In this document: piece after piece, positions 1 to 7,264 of the stretch
Numbering within the stretch: position 1 is the stretch's first letter
Layout: each line of letters starts with the position of its first letter
Source of the DNA: CAYLMG01 sp964464635
GTDB taxonomy: Bacteria > Planctomycetota > Phycisphaerae > Sedimentisphaerales > Anaerobacaceae
Reading direction: 5' to 3'
NCBI GenBank assembly: GCA_964464635.1
Contig: CAYXGT010000008.1
Location: forward strand, 1-45,890
Length of the DNA stretch: 45,890 nt
Notes under the pieces: model-generated
What the model was told of the DNA's origin: nothing
The model's input: only the letters and a program-made list of their open reading frames with translations
Databases searched by the model: none
Position numbers and translations under genes: made by a program

Positions 1-1
1 A

Positions 2-136
2 ATGCTTTTATCGGCCAATCACTGTACCGCCTTTACAAAATTGATTACGAATAATGACAAAAAAACGGTAAATTTTAAGAATTTTATCGCACTTTATGAA
101 CAGGCGGTGAACCGGTTAAGTCAAATTGCCTTATAA
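2..136 (+). CDS. Possible C-terminal end of a CDS entering from the left edge
   Basis: A plus-strand frame is open from the left edge to a TAA at 134-136, giving about 44 codons that end in a plausible mixed helical tail (ALYEQAVNRLSQIAL). If real, it converges on the radical SAM gene and overlaps its stop by 16 bases. Another plus-strand frame also stays open from base 1 to a TAA at 52-54, so either could be the true tail. I do not recognise the family, and an open frame this short could arise by chance. Confidence 0.3.
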   Translation: MLLSANHCTAFTKLITNNDKKTVNFKNFIALYEQAVNRLSQIAL

Positions 137-1098
137 AAAATGATTCCGTTTTTGCGTTCGGAACTTATAAGCCTGCTTTGTTCAAGACAGGTCAGATACT
201 TTACCGCCTGGTTGCGATGAAATCCGAGTGATGAAGATATATCATCAAGAGAGCAAGGCCTGCGTTTTAGCATTGATAATAAGGTTTCCATAGCCCGTGT
301 ATCATCAGCAGAGAATTGGGCAGACTTTTCGGCAGTATCCTTGTCGTCGCTATCCGGTGAGGGCAACTTCGCCATGTCGGCAATAATTTCACATTTCGGT
401 CCAAAGAAATCGGCTATGTCCCGGAGCCTGCGGAGCTCCGGCGGCTTAACCGAAGCATCCGCAGTTGGTCTAACAGCAGTGTTAAGCTGGATTTTGTCAG
501 GCCGGATAAGCTCAATAGCCCGTTTGATACTGCTAAGCTGCCGGGCTTCGGTATTTATCGAATCGACAAGAAAGACCTCAAGCCAGATTTGACCGGCGAA
601 CTGTTTTCTTAATTCGCATAGTCCCGAAATAACTTTTTCAATATTGATATCAGGGTGGGGACGATTTATCTTTTCGAAAGTCTTTTGGTCACCGGCATCG
701 AGAGAAGGCAGGATGAGGTCGGCCTTTGAGCAGTCAGTCCTGACATCCGGCATATAAAGAAGTGTTCCGTTTGTCAGAACAGCCACGGGAATCTTTGTAA
801 TTTTTTTAGCGCCTGTAATCAGCTCGCCGAGCTTCAAATTCAACGTCGGCTCACCGGAGCCACTGAAGGTTATGTAATCGGCGGTCAGGCCTTCAGCAAT
901 TCTGTTTTTCAGCTCTGAGAGGACGTCTTCGGCGGGTATAAATTCCTTTCTTTCGATTGATTTTTGCGTGGTCCTTCCGAGCTGACAATAAACACAGTCC
1001 AGGTTGCATACCTTAAAGGGAACGATATCGATACCCAAACTCAGGCCTAACCTTCGCGAAGGCACAGGACCATATAAATATTGTTCTTTCTGTTCCAC
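121..1098 (-). CDS. Radical SAM protein (COG0731-like) with C-terminal winged-helix-like tail
   Basis: This 325-residue protein carries the radical SAM cluster motif CNLDCVYC (Cys31, Cys35, Cys38), preceded by the GPVPSRRLGLSLGID opening typical of the COG0731 group of Fe-S oxidoreductases. SGSGEPTLN around residue 80 fits the SAM-binding GGE-like motif. The last 60 or so residues (MLKRRPCSLDDISSSLGFH onward) read like a winged-helix DNA- or RNA-binding module, an addition seen in this family. The start is GTG, 3 bases after the kdsA stop, so it is probably the last gene of the leuS-CYTH-kinase-kdsA run. The family is related to tRNA wyosine-type enzymes, but its bacterial substrate is unknown, so no reaction is assigned. 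Confidence 0.85.
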   Translation of the reverse strand: MEQKEQYLYGPVPSRRLGLSLGIDIVPFKVCNLDCVYCQLGRTTQKSIERKEFIPAEDVLSELKNRIAEGLTADYITFSGSGEPTLNLKLGELITGAKKITKIPVAVLTNGTLLYMPDVRTDCSKADLILPSLDAGDQKTFEKINRPHPDINIEKVISGLCELRKQFAGQIWLEVFLVDSINTEARQLSSIKRAIELIRPDKIQLNTAVRPTADASVKPPELRRLRDIADFFGPKCEIIADMAKLPSPDSDDKDTAEKSAQFSADDTRAMETLLSMLKRRPCSLDDISSSLGFHRNQAVKYLTCLEQSRLISSERKNGIIFYKAI

Positions 1099-1101
1099 TT
1101 T

Positions 1102-1917
1102 TTATCTGCGAATGATATCGAAAATATTTTTACAAACTTTTAGAAGCTGCTCAAGCCAGTCGATTGGCATAATTGAAGCTGAATCCGATTTTGCCTTGTC
1201 GGGTTCCGGATGAACTTCGAGGAACAGGCCGTTAGTGCCCGCGGCAACAGCGGCTCTGGCAAGAATAGGAGCCATATCGCGTCTGCCTGCGCTTCTATCG
1301 CCGAGGCCGCCCGGCTGCTGCGTGCTGTGCGTGACATCAAAAACCACCGGACAGCCGAGCTTTTTCATAGTATCAATAGCGGTCATATCATTGACAAGAC
1401 GGTTGTATCCGAAGAATGTCCCTCTCTCGGTGAGTATAATATTTTCGTTTCCACAGGATTTAATTTTTTCGATGACGTTTTTCATTTCATCGGGTGAGAG
1501 GAACTGACCCTTTTTAACATTGACCGGTTTTCCGGTTTCGGCACAGGCGCAAAGCAGGTCTGTCTGTCTGCAGAGAAAGGCCGGCACCTGAAGGCAATCG
1601 ACGACTTCGGCAGCGATTTGTGCCTGAGCGGGCTCGTGGACGTCCGTCATAACGGGAAGTAAAGTTTTTTTGCGAACCTGTGCAAGAACCTCAAGGCCTT
1701 TCTCAAGGCCCGGTCCACGGTAGCTTTTAATACTGGAGCGGTTGGCCTTGTCAAAGCTGGCTTTGAAGATTATGCCGACATCAAGCTTTTTACTTATTTG
1801 ACAGAGCCTGTCCGCAATATCAATACAGATGTCTTCGGATTCGATAACACAGGGACCGGCTATTACGAACAAAGGCGCATCGAGACCGATTTGGACAGCA
1901 CCGATTTTGAAAGCCAC
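1102..1917 (-). CDS. kdsA: 2-dehydro-3-deoxyphosphooctonate aldolase (Kdo-8-phosphate synthase), metal-dependent type
   Basis: KdsA condenses phosphoenolpyruvate with arabinose 5-phosphate to give Kdo 8-phosphate, the first committed step toward the Kdo sugar of lipopolysaccharide, in the cytoplasm. The 271 residues match the family's usual length and include IAGPCVIES, KASFDKANRSS, GPGLEKGL, TDVHEPAQA, LTERGTFFGYN and FDVTHSTQQPG. Cys23 in AGPC is the metal ligand of the metal-dependent class; metal-free enzymes such as the E. coli one have Asn there. The start is GTG with an AAAGGA ribosome-binding site 8 bases upstream. It lies 60 bases after the lipid kinase and 3 bases before the radical SAM gene. 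Its presence argues for Kdo-containing LPS and an outer membrane. Confidence 0.95.
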   Translation of the reverse strand: MAFKIGAVQIGLDAPLFVIAGPCVIESEDICIDIADRLCQISKKLDVGIIFKASFDKANRSSIKSYRGPGLEKGLEVLAQVRKKTLLPVMTDVHEPAQAQIAAEVVDCLQVPAFLCRQTDLLCACAETGKPVNVKKGQFLSPDEMKNVIEKIKSCGNENIILTERGTFFGYNRLVNDMTAIDTMKKLGCPVVFDVTHSTQQPGGLGDRSAGRRDMAPILARAAVAAGTNGLFLEVHPEPDKAKSDSASIMPIDWLEQLLKVCKNIFDIIRR

Positions 1918-1977
1918 TTTATTATTCCTTTATAAAAATAGTTATAAACTTTCGAATACGATTCCTGATTCGTAAAT

Positions 1978-2922
1978 TCAGCCTATAGCCCTGACAAGTC
2001 TGGTTCGCACACCTGCTGGTTTCGCACCTTCCGGGACCATCACATTGACGGCGTGCTGGATCACATCAATCCTCACGGGTAAAACCGGCCCCGGATCACC
2101 GTCAACCTCAGTCGGCAAATCCATGTTCTCAGAAGAAACAATTATGTTTTTGCCCTGCCGATAAATGACATCACGAGAATTGCTGTGATGTTTTAATACG
2201 GTCAGGATTGAATGTTTAACCAGATGTGTGCGCGATGCACATTTATAAATACAGATATCGAGCAGGCCGTCACCGAAGTCTGCATAATGCAGTATTTCAA
2301 GGCCGAGAGCATACCGGGATATGTTTCCGACAAAAACCAAGGCGGGACCATCAAAAATAACTTCTCCGTCGAGCTCAACCTTTAAGCTGTCGAATTTATA
2401 ATCCCAGAACGTTCTCCAGACAGGCCAAAGGTAATCAAGATGGTCTATGTGGCCTGAACGAAGGTCGGCGACACGTTTAATAACGAGTCCATCGAATCCG
2501 AAACCGGCAATGGAAGTGAAACATTTTCCGTTTGCACTGCCGAGGTCGAGCGCTCTAGTAAAACCAGCTTCAAAAGTTTTTACGAGGGTCTGGAATTTTT
2601 CATCGAAACCCAGCTCATTCGCAAGCAGATTTTCGGTGCCCGCGGGCACAATGAGCATAGGTATTTTTGTATTTCTAAGGCCGTCGGCAACTTCCCTGAC
2701 CACGCCATCCCCGCCGGATGCAACTACCAATTTGCAGTCAGCAGATTGAGCGGCATTTTTTGCGAAATCGAAGGCATCTTCAAGAGAGGCGGTAACCATA
2801 GTATTAACCCTGAAGCCTTTATTAAGAAGATATCTCTTAAACTGACGACTGATAGTCCTCTGGCTGCCGGCACCGGCCTTCGGATTTACGATATAAGCGA
2901 TATAACCATCATCGGGTTTCAT
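1978..2922 (-). CDS. Diacylglycerol kinase-family lipid kinase
   Basis: The 314 residues form a soluble NAD-kinase/DAGK-fold lipid kinase. The opening AYIVNPKAGAGSQ, the nucleotide-binding VASGGDGVVREVADGL near residue 68 and PAGTENLLANELG near residue 92 are the family signatures. The C-terminal half has GFGFDGLVIKRV, FGDGLLDICIYK and PTEVDGDPGP, typical of the YegS/DgkB beta-sandwich domain. It probably phosphorylates diacylglycerol or a related lipid at the inner membrane face; the exact lipid cannot be read from the sequence. Its ATG directly abuts the TAA of the CYTH gene, indicating co-transcription. GTEN in place of the more usual GTxND is a small variation. Confidence 0.88.
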   Translation of the reverse strand: MKPDDGYIAYIVNPKAGAGSQRTISRQFKRYLLNKGFRVNTMVTASLEDAFDFAKNAAQSADCKLVVASGGDGVVREVADGLRNTKIPMLIVPAGTENLLANELGFDEKFQTLVKTFEAGFTRALDLGSANGKCFTSIAGFGFDGLVIKRVADLRSGHIDHLDYLWPVWRTFWDYKFDSLKVELDGEVIFDGPALVFVGNISRYALGLEILHYADFGDGLLDICIYKCASRTHLVKHSILTVLKHHSNSRDVIYRQGKNIIVSSENMDLPTEVDGDPGPVLPVRIDVIQHAVNVMVPEGAKPAGVRTRLVRAIG

Positions 2923-3447
2923 TTACTTCGCTTTCTTTGTCATAAGCTCGGCATAACTGTCGTGTATGTGCCTGATATTTTCAAGACCAAGTTTCTTTTG
3001 GACCTCTGCAATTTTCGAATCATCCTGCCCTTCTATCTCAACAAAACAGCCCAGTGAAGGCAAATTATCAAGAGCTACAAGACAGGAGCACAATTGCCAT
3101 ATTTGACGCTCTTTTTCAATAACGAGCTTTTTCTTATAAGCCAGAGCAGAAAGTAACTCCTCAGCCGATTCGACGTCGGTTACCTGGATTTCTACCTCGA
3201 GTCTTTTTTTAAAATCGTCTTTTTGCTTCGGGCCTTTATAAGTTAAAAAGATTGTTTTTTTGTTTTCAGCAGACTGAAGACGTAACCTGAGGCACTTATC
3301 ATTTTTTGCAAAGGACGATTTTTCATCGTCAAAATAGCAGTCGATTTGATGCTGCTGCTCAACAAATTGCGCACCAAGGGATTGAAGCTGTCTTTCGACG
3401 CTCTCGAGAGAGTCAACTTTTAATTTAGCTTCGATTTCAGTAGTCAT
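2923..3447 (-). CDS. CYTH domain protein (class IV adenylate cyclase / triphosphatase family)
   Basis: This roughly 174-residue protein starts with the defining ExExK motif (Glu4, Glu6, Lys8 in MTTEIEAKLKV). It has further family signatures in DKCLRLRLQ, FLTYKGPKQ and LVIEKERQIW and ends with HDSYAELM, so a complete CYTH tunnel fold is likely. Members hydrolyse inorganic or organic triphosphates with a divalent metal, and some (CyaB) make cAMP; sequence alone does not separate these. I chose ATG at 3447 because it places ExExK at the N-terminus as in homologues. A TTG at 3459 in the same frame would add four residues. It starts 16 bases after leuS and abuts the lipid kinase. Confidence 0.87.
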   Translation of the reverse strand: MTTEIEAKLKVDSLESVERQLQSLGAQFVEQQHQIDCYFDDEKSSFAKNDKCLRLRLQSAENKKTIFLTYKGPKQKDDFKKRLEVEIQVTDVESAEELLSALAYKKKLVIEKERQIWQLCSCLVALDNLPSLGCFVEIEGQDDSKIAEVQKKLGLENIRHIHDSYAELMTKKAK

Positions 3448-3463
3448 TAAAGTCAGCAAAGCA

Positions 3464-6028
3464 TTAAATAACGATATTTACTAAACGAGATTTGATAACG
3501 ATTATTTTTTTAGGTTCTTTTCCGGCGACAGCTTTTTTAACCTTTTCACAGTCAAGGGCTTTCTGCTTTATCTGCTCCTCGTCGGCGTCGGCCGGCACTA
3601 CGATTCGTTCTTTAATTTTTCCATTGACCTGCACAGCCAGCTCAATTTCCTTTTCCCTGATAAGCTCTTTGTCGTATTGCGGCCAGTGCTCAAGGGCTAA
3701 ACTTTCGGTGTAGCCCAATTTTTGCCAGAGCTCCTCTGCGATATGCGGGGCAAAAGGTGACAAAACAAGAACAAACTTTTCGATTACCGATTTCGGTTTG
3801 GAATCCTGTTTGACAAGATGATTTAGAAAAATCATCATCTGGCTTATTGCAGTGTTGAATGCAAAGTTTTCAATATCATCGCCGACTTTTTTTATGGTCT
3901 GATGCAGTAACCTCAATGTCGGCTCATCGGCCTGTGTACCTTTTACTGAAGGGTTGAGCTCGCCTGTCTGTTCATCGACAATCATTTTCCAGGTTCTGTG
4001 CAGGAAGCGATGAACACCTTCGACGCCCTGCATAGACCAGGGTTTTATTGATTCGAGCGGGCCCATAAACATTTCGTAAAGCCTCATCGAGTCGGCGCCG
4101 TAATCTTTTGTGACCTTATCGGGATTTACGATGTTCCCGCGTGACTTGCTCATCTTCTGGCCGTCTTCACCTAAAATCATTCCCTGATTGACTAATTTAT
4201 AGAAAGGCTCTTTGGTCGATACATACCCGAGGTCGTAAAGAAATTTATGCCAGAACCGGGCATATAAAAGATGCAGGACGGCGTGCTCCGCTCCGCCGAT
4301 ATAGAGGTCGACGCCGGCCGGTAACATCCAGTACTTTTCCTTTTCAGGACTCCAGGGCCGGCTGTCATTATCCGGGTCGATATACCGCAGATAATACCAG
4401 CAGGAGCCGGCCCACTGCGGCATAGTATTTGTCTCTCTTGTCGCTTTTGTGCCGTCGGGCAAAGTGACATCAAGCCAGGTACCTGCATTGGCCAGCGGCG
4501 ATTGGCCTGTGCCCGCGGGTTTGTAGTTTTCCACAATAGGCAGCTCAAGAGGAAGCTCTTCTTCTGACAGACTCATAGTCCTGCCGTCATCGGTATGCAG
4601 CAGCGGGAAAGGCTCGCCCCAGTAACGCTGCCTGCTGAAAAGCCAGTCACGCAGTTTATAATTGACAGCTTTTCGGCCGAGGTCCTTCTCAGCAAGCCAG
4701 GCGGTAATCTTTTCCTTAAATTCCGCCGTCGGCAATCCATTGAATCTGTCGCTGTTAATAGCTTTGCCATCGCCTGTAAAGCACAACTTTTCCTGTCTTG
4801 CCAGCTCTGCTTCCTGAGGGTCAGGAGGTTCTACAACCTGGATAATGGGCAGCTTGAATTTTTTTGCGAATTCGAAGTCACGCTCATCGTGGGCAGGGAC
4901 AGCCATAATTGCTCCGGTGCCGTAGCTTATAAGAACATAATCGCTTATCCAGATTGGAATCTTTTCATCGTTGACAGGATTGACTGCATAAGCACCTGTA
5001 AAGACACCCGTCTTTTCTTTTGCCAAATCGGTTCTGTCGAGGTCGCTTTTGCGTGCTGCTTCCTCACAATATTGTTGTACGCTCTTTTTATATTCGTCGG
5101 TCGTAATAATATCAACAAGCCTGTGCTCCGGCGCCATAACCATATAAGTAGCGCCGAAGAGCGTGTCCGGCCTGGTTGTAAAAACCCACATATCTTCGTC
5201 GTGGCCGTCAACTTTGAAATTGACCTCGGCTCCGATACTCTTTCCAATCCAGTCGGTCTGGAGCTTTTTTATGGATTCGGGCCAGTCAACGTCTTTTAAA
5301 TCTTCGAGCAGTCTCTCGGCATATTTTGTTATGCGCAGCATCCACTGCCGCATCGGTTTTCTGATTACAGGAAAGCCGCCCCGCTCACTTACCCCCCCTA
5401 CCACTTCCTCATTTGCCAAAACCGTGCCAAGCTCAGGACACCAGTTGACAGCAACCTCAGCCTGATATGCAAGGCGATGGTCGTCGATGTATTTTTGTCT
5501 TTCAGTTTCGCTCAGACCCTGCGGGACGACAAGCTGTCCGATAGGCTTTGCCTTATCTTCTCTGTCATCAAAGCAGGTGTTAAAAAATTTGAGAAAAATC
5601 CATTGAGTCCATTTGTAATACCCCAGGTCGGTCGTAGCAAGCTCGCGGTCCCAGTCGTAGCTGAAGCCGAGAGACTTGATTTGCTTTCTTATATTATCGA
5701 TATTCTTTTGTGTCGTGATTTTCGGGTCTGTTCCGGTCTGAACGGCGTATTGCTCAGCGGGCAGGCCGAAAGCATCATAACCCATCGGGTGCAGGACGTT
5801 AAAGCCTTTCATACGCTTATATCGGGCGACGATGTCAGAGGCGGTATAACCTTCCGGGTGGCCGACGTGAAGGCCCTGGCCGGAAGGATAAGGAAACATA
5901 TCGAGGACGTAAAACTTCGGTCTTCCACTGTCGCAGTCAATTGCCCTGAACGTTTTGTTATCTTCCCAGAACTTCTGCCACTTTTTCTCGATAGCATTAA
6001 AATTGTAATCGCCTTTTTTATCGCTCAT
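3464..6028 (-). CDS. leuS: Leucyl-tRNA synthetase
   Basis: LeuS charges tRNA-Leu with leucine. The 854 residues are full length for a bacterial enzyme. The class Ia HIGH signature appears as HVGH in MFPYPSGQGLHVGHPEGY near residue 50, and the KMSKS loop as GQKMSKSRGN near residue 630. Between them lie the CP1 editing-domain pieces (TTRPDTLFGATYMV, GTGAIMAVPAHDERD) and the zinc-like and leucine-specific regions (NYKLRDWLFSRQRYWGEP). The C-terminus carries the anticodon-binding domain (HIAEELWQKLG) and the small C-terminal domain (VQVNGKIKERI). It is the first gene of the minus-strand run, with TTGATG-17-TATAAT upstream and a GGAG ribosome-binding site. Confidence 0.98.
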   Translation of the reverse strand: MSDKKGDYNFNAIEKKWQKFWEDNKTFRAIDCDSGRPKFYVLDMFPYPSGQGLHVGHPEGYTASDIVARYKRMKGFNVLHPMGYDAFGLPAEQYAVQTGTDPKITTQKNIDNIRKQIKSLGFSYDWDRELATTDLGYYKWTQWIFLKFFNTCFDDREDKAKPIGQLVVPQGLSETERQKYIDDHRLAYQAEVAVNWCPELGTVLANEEVVGGVSERGGFPVIRKPMRQWMLRITKYAERLLEDLKDVDWPESIKKLQTDWIGKSIGAEVNFKVDGHDEDMWVFTTRPDTLFGATYMVMAPEHRLVDIITTDEYKKSVQQYCEEAARKSDLDRTDLAKEKTGVFTGAYAVNPVNDEKIPIWISDYVLISYGTGAIMAVPAHDERDFEFAKKFKLPIIQVVEPPDPQEAELARQEKLCFTGDGKAINSDRFNGLPTAEFKEKITAWLAEKDLGRKAVNYKLRDWLFSRQRYWGEPFPLLHTDDGRTMSLSEEELPLELPIVENYKPAGTGQSPLANAGTWLDVTLPDGTKATRETNTMPQWAGSCWYYLRYIDPDNDSRPWSPEKEKYWMLPAGVDLYIGGAEHAVLHLLYARFWHKFLYDLGYVSTKEPFYKLVNQGMILGEDGQKMSKSRGNIVNPDKVTKDYGADSMRLYEMFMGPLESIKPWSMQGVEGVHRFLHRTWKMIVDEQTGELNPSVKGTQADEPTLRLLHQTIKKVGDDIENFAFNTAISQMMIFLNHLVKQDSKPKSVIEKFVLVLSPFAPHIAEELWQKLGYTESLALEHWPQYDKELIREKEIELAVQVNGKIKERIVVPADADEEQIKQKALDCEKVKKAVAGKEPKKIIVIKSRLVNIVI

Positions 6029-6067
6029 TTGTAAATCCAGACTCCTTAACTTTATTTTAAGTTGTTG

Positions 6068-6096
6068 ATTATAAAGGGTATAGACATATTCATCAA
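6068..6096 (-). promoter_or_regulatory. Predicted sigma70-type promoter of leuS
   Basis: Read on the minus strand, the -35 hexamer TTGATG (6091-6096) and -10 hexamer TATAAT (6068-6073) are separated by 17 bases. They lie about 40 bases upstream of the leuS ATG. Both boxes are near consensus with ideal spacing. Confidence 0.7.
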
Positions 6097-6122
6097 GCGC
6101 AAAAATATTGCGCGCATACAGC

Positions 6123-6151
6123 TTGCAATCCCATTTTGCTTGTGTTATTAT
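6123..6151 (+). promoter_or_regulatory. Predicted promoter, probably the original tRNA-Pro promoter
   Basis: TTGCAA (6123-6128) and TATTAT (6146-6151) are separated by 17 bases, 13 bases before the first tRNA-like fragment at 6165. It lies outside the 550-bp repeat, which suggests it drove the tRNA-Pro gene before the repeats arose and now reads into the first degenerate tRNA copy. Confidence 0.6.
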
Positions 6152-6164
6152 CTCGGTGGTTTTC

Positions 6165-6219
6165 CGGGGAGTAGCTCAGTTTGACTAGAGCGTCCCTTAG
6201 GAAAGGTCGCAAGTTCAAA
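6165..6219 (+). pseudogene. Degenerate tRNA-Pro-like fragment (copy 1)
   Basis: Compared with the intact tRNA-Pro at 7265-7339, bases 6165-6192 match its first 28 bases except for G to A at 6184 in the D-loop. The 17-base anticodon arm is replaced by an 11-base segment (TCCCTTAGGAA). The next 16 bases (variable loop and 5' part of the T arm) match exactly. The 3' T-stem strand and acceptor strand are then lost. It has no anticodon loop and no paired acceptor stem, so it cannot be a working tRNA. Confidence 0.8.
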
Positions 6220-6372
6220 AGGGATATCCGAGATGGCTTTAAGAATTTCCACGTTTTGCACTTGCATCCCTGTTACAAGTTAAATACATTATTTTTTTGC
6301 TTACGCAAACCACGAATTACAGAAAATGTAATAAAAAAGTTACACAGAGAGGATTTTTAAAAGGCGGTATCC

Positions 6373-6624
6373 GTGTATTACGTGTATATACTCCAAAGTC
6401 TGAAGGTAGAGAAACTTTACATAGGGCATACTGATAATTTAACGCGTAGGGTAGAAGAGCATAATACAGGCCGAGGTGGTCGATACACTCGTCAAAACGG
6501 GCCGTGGACTCTAGTCTATAGTGAGTCTCATTCAGATCGGTCTTCAGCAGTCAAGCGTGAACGATACCTCAAAAGCACTCGGGGATTCCACGAAAAGAAG
6601 AAATTGGCCGGACTTTTAAAGTGA
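6373..6624 (+). CDS. Small GIY-YIG nuclease domain protein (copy 1)
   Basis: This 83-residue protein consists of a single GIY-YIG domain of the UPF0213/YhbQ-like type. YVYIL (residues 3-7) supplies the GIY-like strand and LYIG (15-18) the YIG strand. Arg25/Arg26 and His30 lie on the following helix, and Glu63 in AVKRERYLKS is the expected metal-binding Glu. All catalytic positions look intact. The start is GTG with an AGGCGG ribosome-binding site (6362-6367). No DNA-binding module like those of phage homing enzymes is present. It lies inside the 550-bp tRNA-associated repeat, and copy 2 encodes the identical protein. Its biological target is unknown; a role in spreading or maintaining the repeat at the tRNA gene is inference. 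Confidence 0.9.
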   Translation: MYYVYILQSLKVEKLYIGHTDNLTRRVEEHNTGRGGRYTRQNGPWTLVYSESHSDRSSAVKRERYLKSTRGFHEKKKLAGLLK

Positions 6625-6669
6625 AATATAGTTTGAAGGCAAAAGTAAGATTACTTGAATGAAAGCTGG

Positions 6670-6698
6670 TTGTAATTTATAATTTGTTATGGTATATT
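6670..6698 (+). promoter_or_regulatory. Predicted element-borne promoter in the tail of repeat unit 1
   Basis: TTGTAA (6670-6675) and TATATT (6693-6698) are separated by 17 bases, with the second tRNA-like copy starting 16 bases after the -10 box. The same promoter recurs at 7220-7248 before the intact tRNA. It differs in sequence from the promoter at 6123-6151, so it came with the repeat rather than from duplication of the host promoter. Confidence 0.6.
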
Positions 6699-6714
6699 GC
6701 CTGTTGTGTTTTTC

Positions 6715-6769
6715 CGGGGAGTAGCTCAGTTTGGCTAGAGCGTCCCTTAGGGAAGGTCGCAAGTTCAAA
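6715..6769 (+). pseudogene. Degenerate tRNA-Pro-like fragment (copy 2)
   Basis: The first 28 bases and a later 16-base block (6754-6769) match the intact tRNA-Pro exactly. The anticodon arm between them is replaced by TCCCTTAGGGA, and the 3' side after 6769 no longer pairs with the T stem or acceptor. TCCCTT at 6743 can also pair with AAGGGA at 6769-6774, giving an alternative 6-bp hairpin over what was the T arm. A non-tRNA RNA or DNA site role is possible. Confidence 0.8.
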
Positions 6770-6922
6770 AGGGATATCCGAGATGGCTTTAAGAATTTCC
6801 ACGTTTTGCACTTGCATCCCTGTTACAAGTTAAATACATTATTTTTTTGCTTACGCAAACCACGAATTACAGAAAATGTAATAAAAAAGTTACACAGAGA
6901 GGATTTTTAAAAGGCGGTATCC

Positions 6923-7174
6923 GTGTATTACGTGTATATACTCCAAAGTCTGAAGGTAGAGAAACTTTACATAGGGCATACTGATAATTTAACGCGTAGG
7001 GTAGAAGAGCATAATACAGGCCGAGGTGGTCGATACACTCGTCAAAACGGGCCGTGGACTCTAGTCTATAGTGAGTCTCATTCAGATCGGTCTTCAGCAG
7101 TCAAGCGTGAACGATACCTCAAAAGCACTCGGGGATTCCACGAAAAGAAGAAATTGGCCGGACTTTTAAAGTGA
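6923..7174 (+). CDS. Small GIY-YIG nuclease domain protein (copy 2)
   Basis: This is a base-for-base duplicate of the gene at 6373-6624, encoding the same 83-residue single-domain GIY-YIG protein (YVYIL, LYIG, Arg25/26, His30, Glu63). It has the same GTG start and AGGCGG ribosome-binding site. The complete identity means the duplication is recent or the copies are being kept identical by recombination. It could be transcribed from the promoter at 6670-6698 through the second tRNA-like fragment. Confidence 0.9.
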   Translation: MYYVYILQSLKVEKLYIGHTDNLTRRVEEHNTGRGGRYTRQNGPWTLVYSESHSDRSSAVKRERYLKSTRGFHEKKKLAGLLK

Positions 7175-7219
7175 AATATAGTTTGAAGGCAAAAGTAAGA
7201 TTACTTGAATGAAAGCTGG

Positions 7220-7248
7220 TTGTAATTTATAATTTGTTATGGTATATT
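7220..7248 (+). promoter_or_regulatory. Predicted promoter of the intact tRNA-Pro, carried by repeat unit 2
   Basis: TTGTAA (7220-7225) and TATATT (7243-7248), 17 bases apart, lie just upstream of the intact tRNA-Pro at 7265. Because this promoter is part of the 550-bp repeat, the working tRNA now appears to depend on a promoter supplied by the element. Confidence 0.65.
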
Positions 7249-7264
7249 GCCTGTTGTGTTTTTC

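Larger units (their letters stand above)
6165..6714 (+). repeat. tRNA-Pro-associated GIY-YIG tandem repeat, unit 1 (550 bp)
   Basis: This is the first of two head-to-tail units of exactly 550 bp. Unit order is: tRNA-Pro-like fragment (6165-6219), about 150 bases of AT-rich leader, GIY-YIG gene (6373-6624), then a tail with a promoter (6670-6698). It differs from unit 2 at only two positions by direct comparison (6184 A against 6734 G; 6202 A against 6752 G), both inside the tRNA-like part. The right end of unit 2 runs straight into the intact tRNA-Pro in the same register, so the tRNA 5' end appears three times at 550-base spacing (6165, 6715, 7265). Confidence 0.9.
6715..7264 (+). repeat. 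tRNA-Pro-associated GIY-YIG tandem repeat, unit 2 (550 bp)
   Basis: This is the second 550-bp unit, identical to unit 1 except at two positions in the tRNA-like part. Its tRNA-like fragment is closer to the intact tRNA (28 of 28 bases at the 5' end). Its replacement for the anticodon arm, TCCCTTAGGGA, is a perfect 4-bp stem with a 3-base loop. The unit ends at 7264, one base before the intact tRNA-Pro. Confidence 0.9.

Noticed and set aside
5477..6034. 185-residue plus-strand frame
   Set aside because: It lies wholly antisense to the N-terminal part of leuS, has no family signature, and is a shadow frame. The same applies to 4595-5299.
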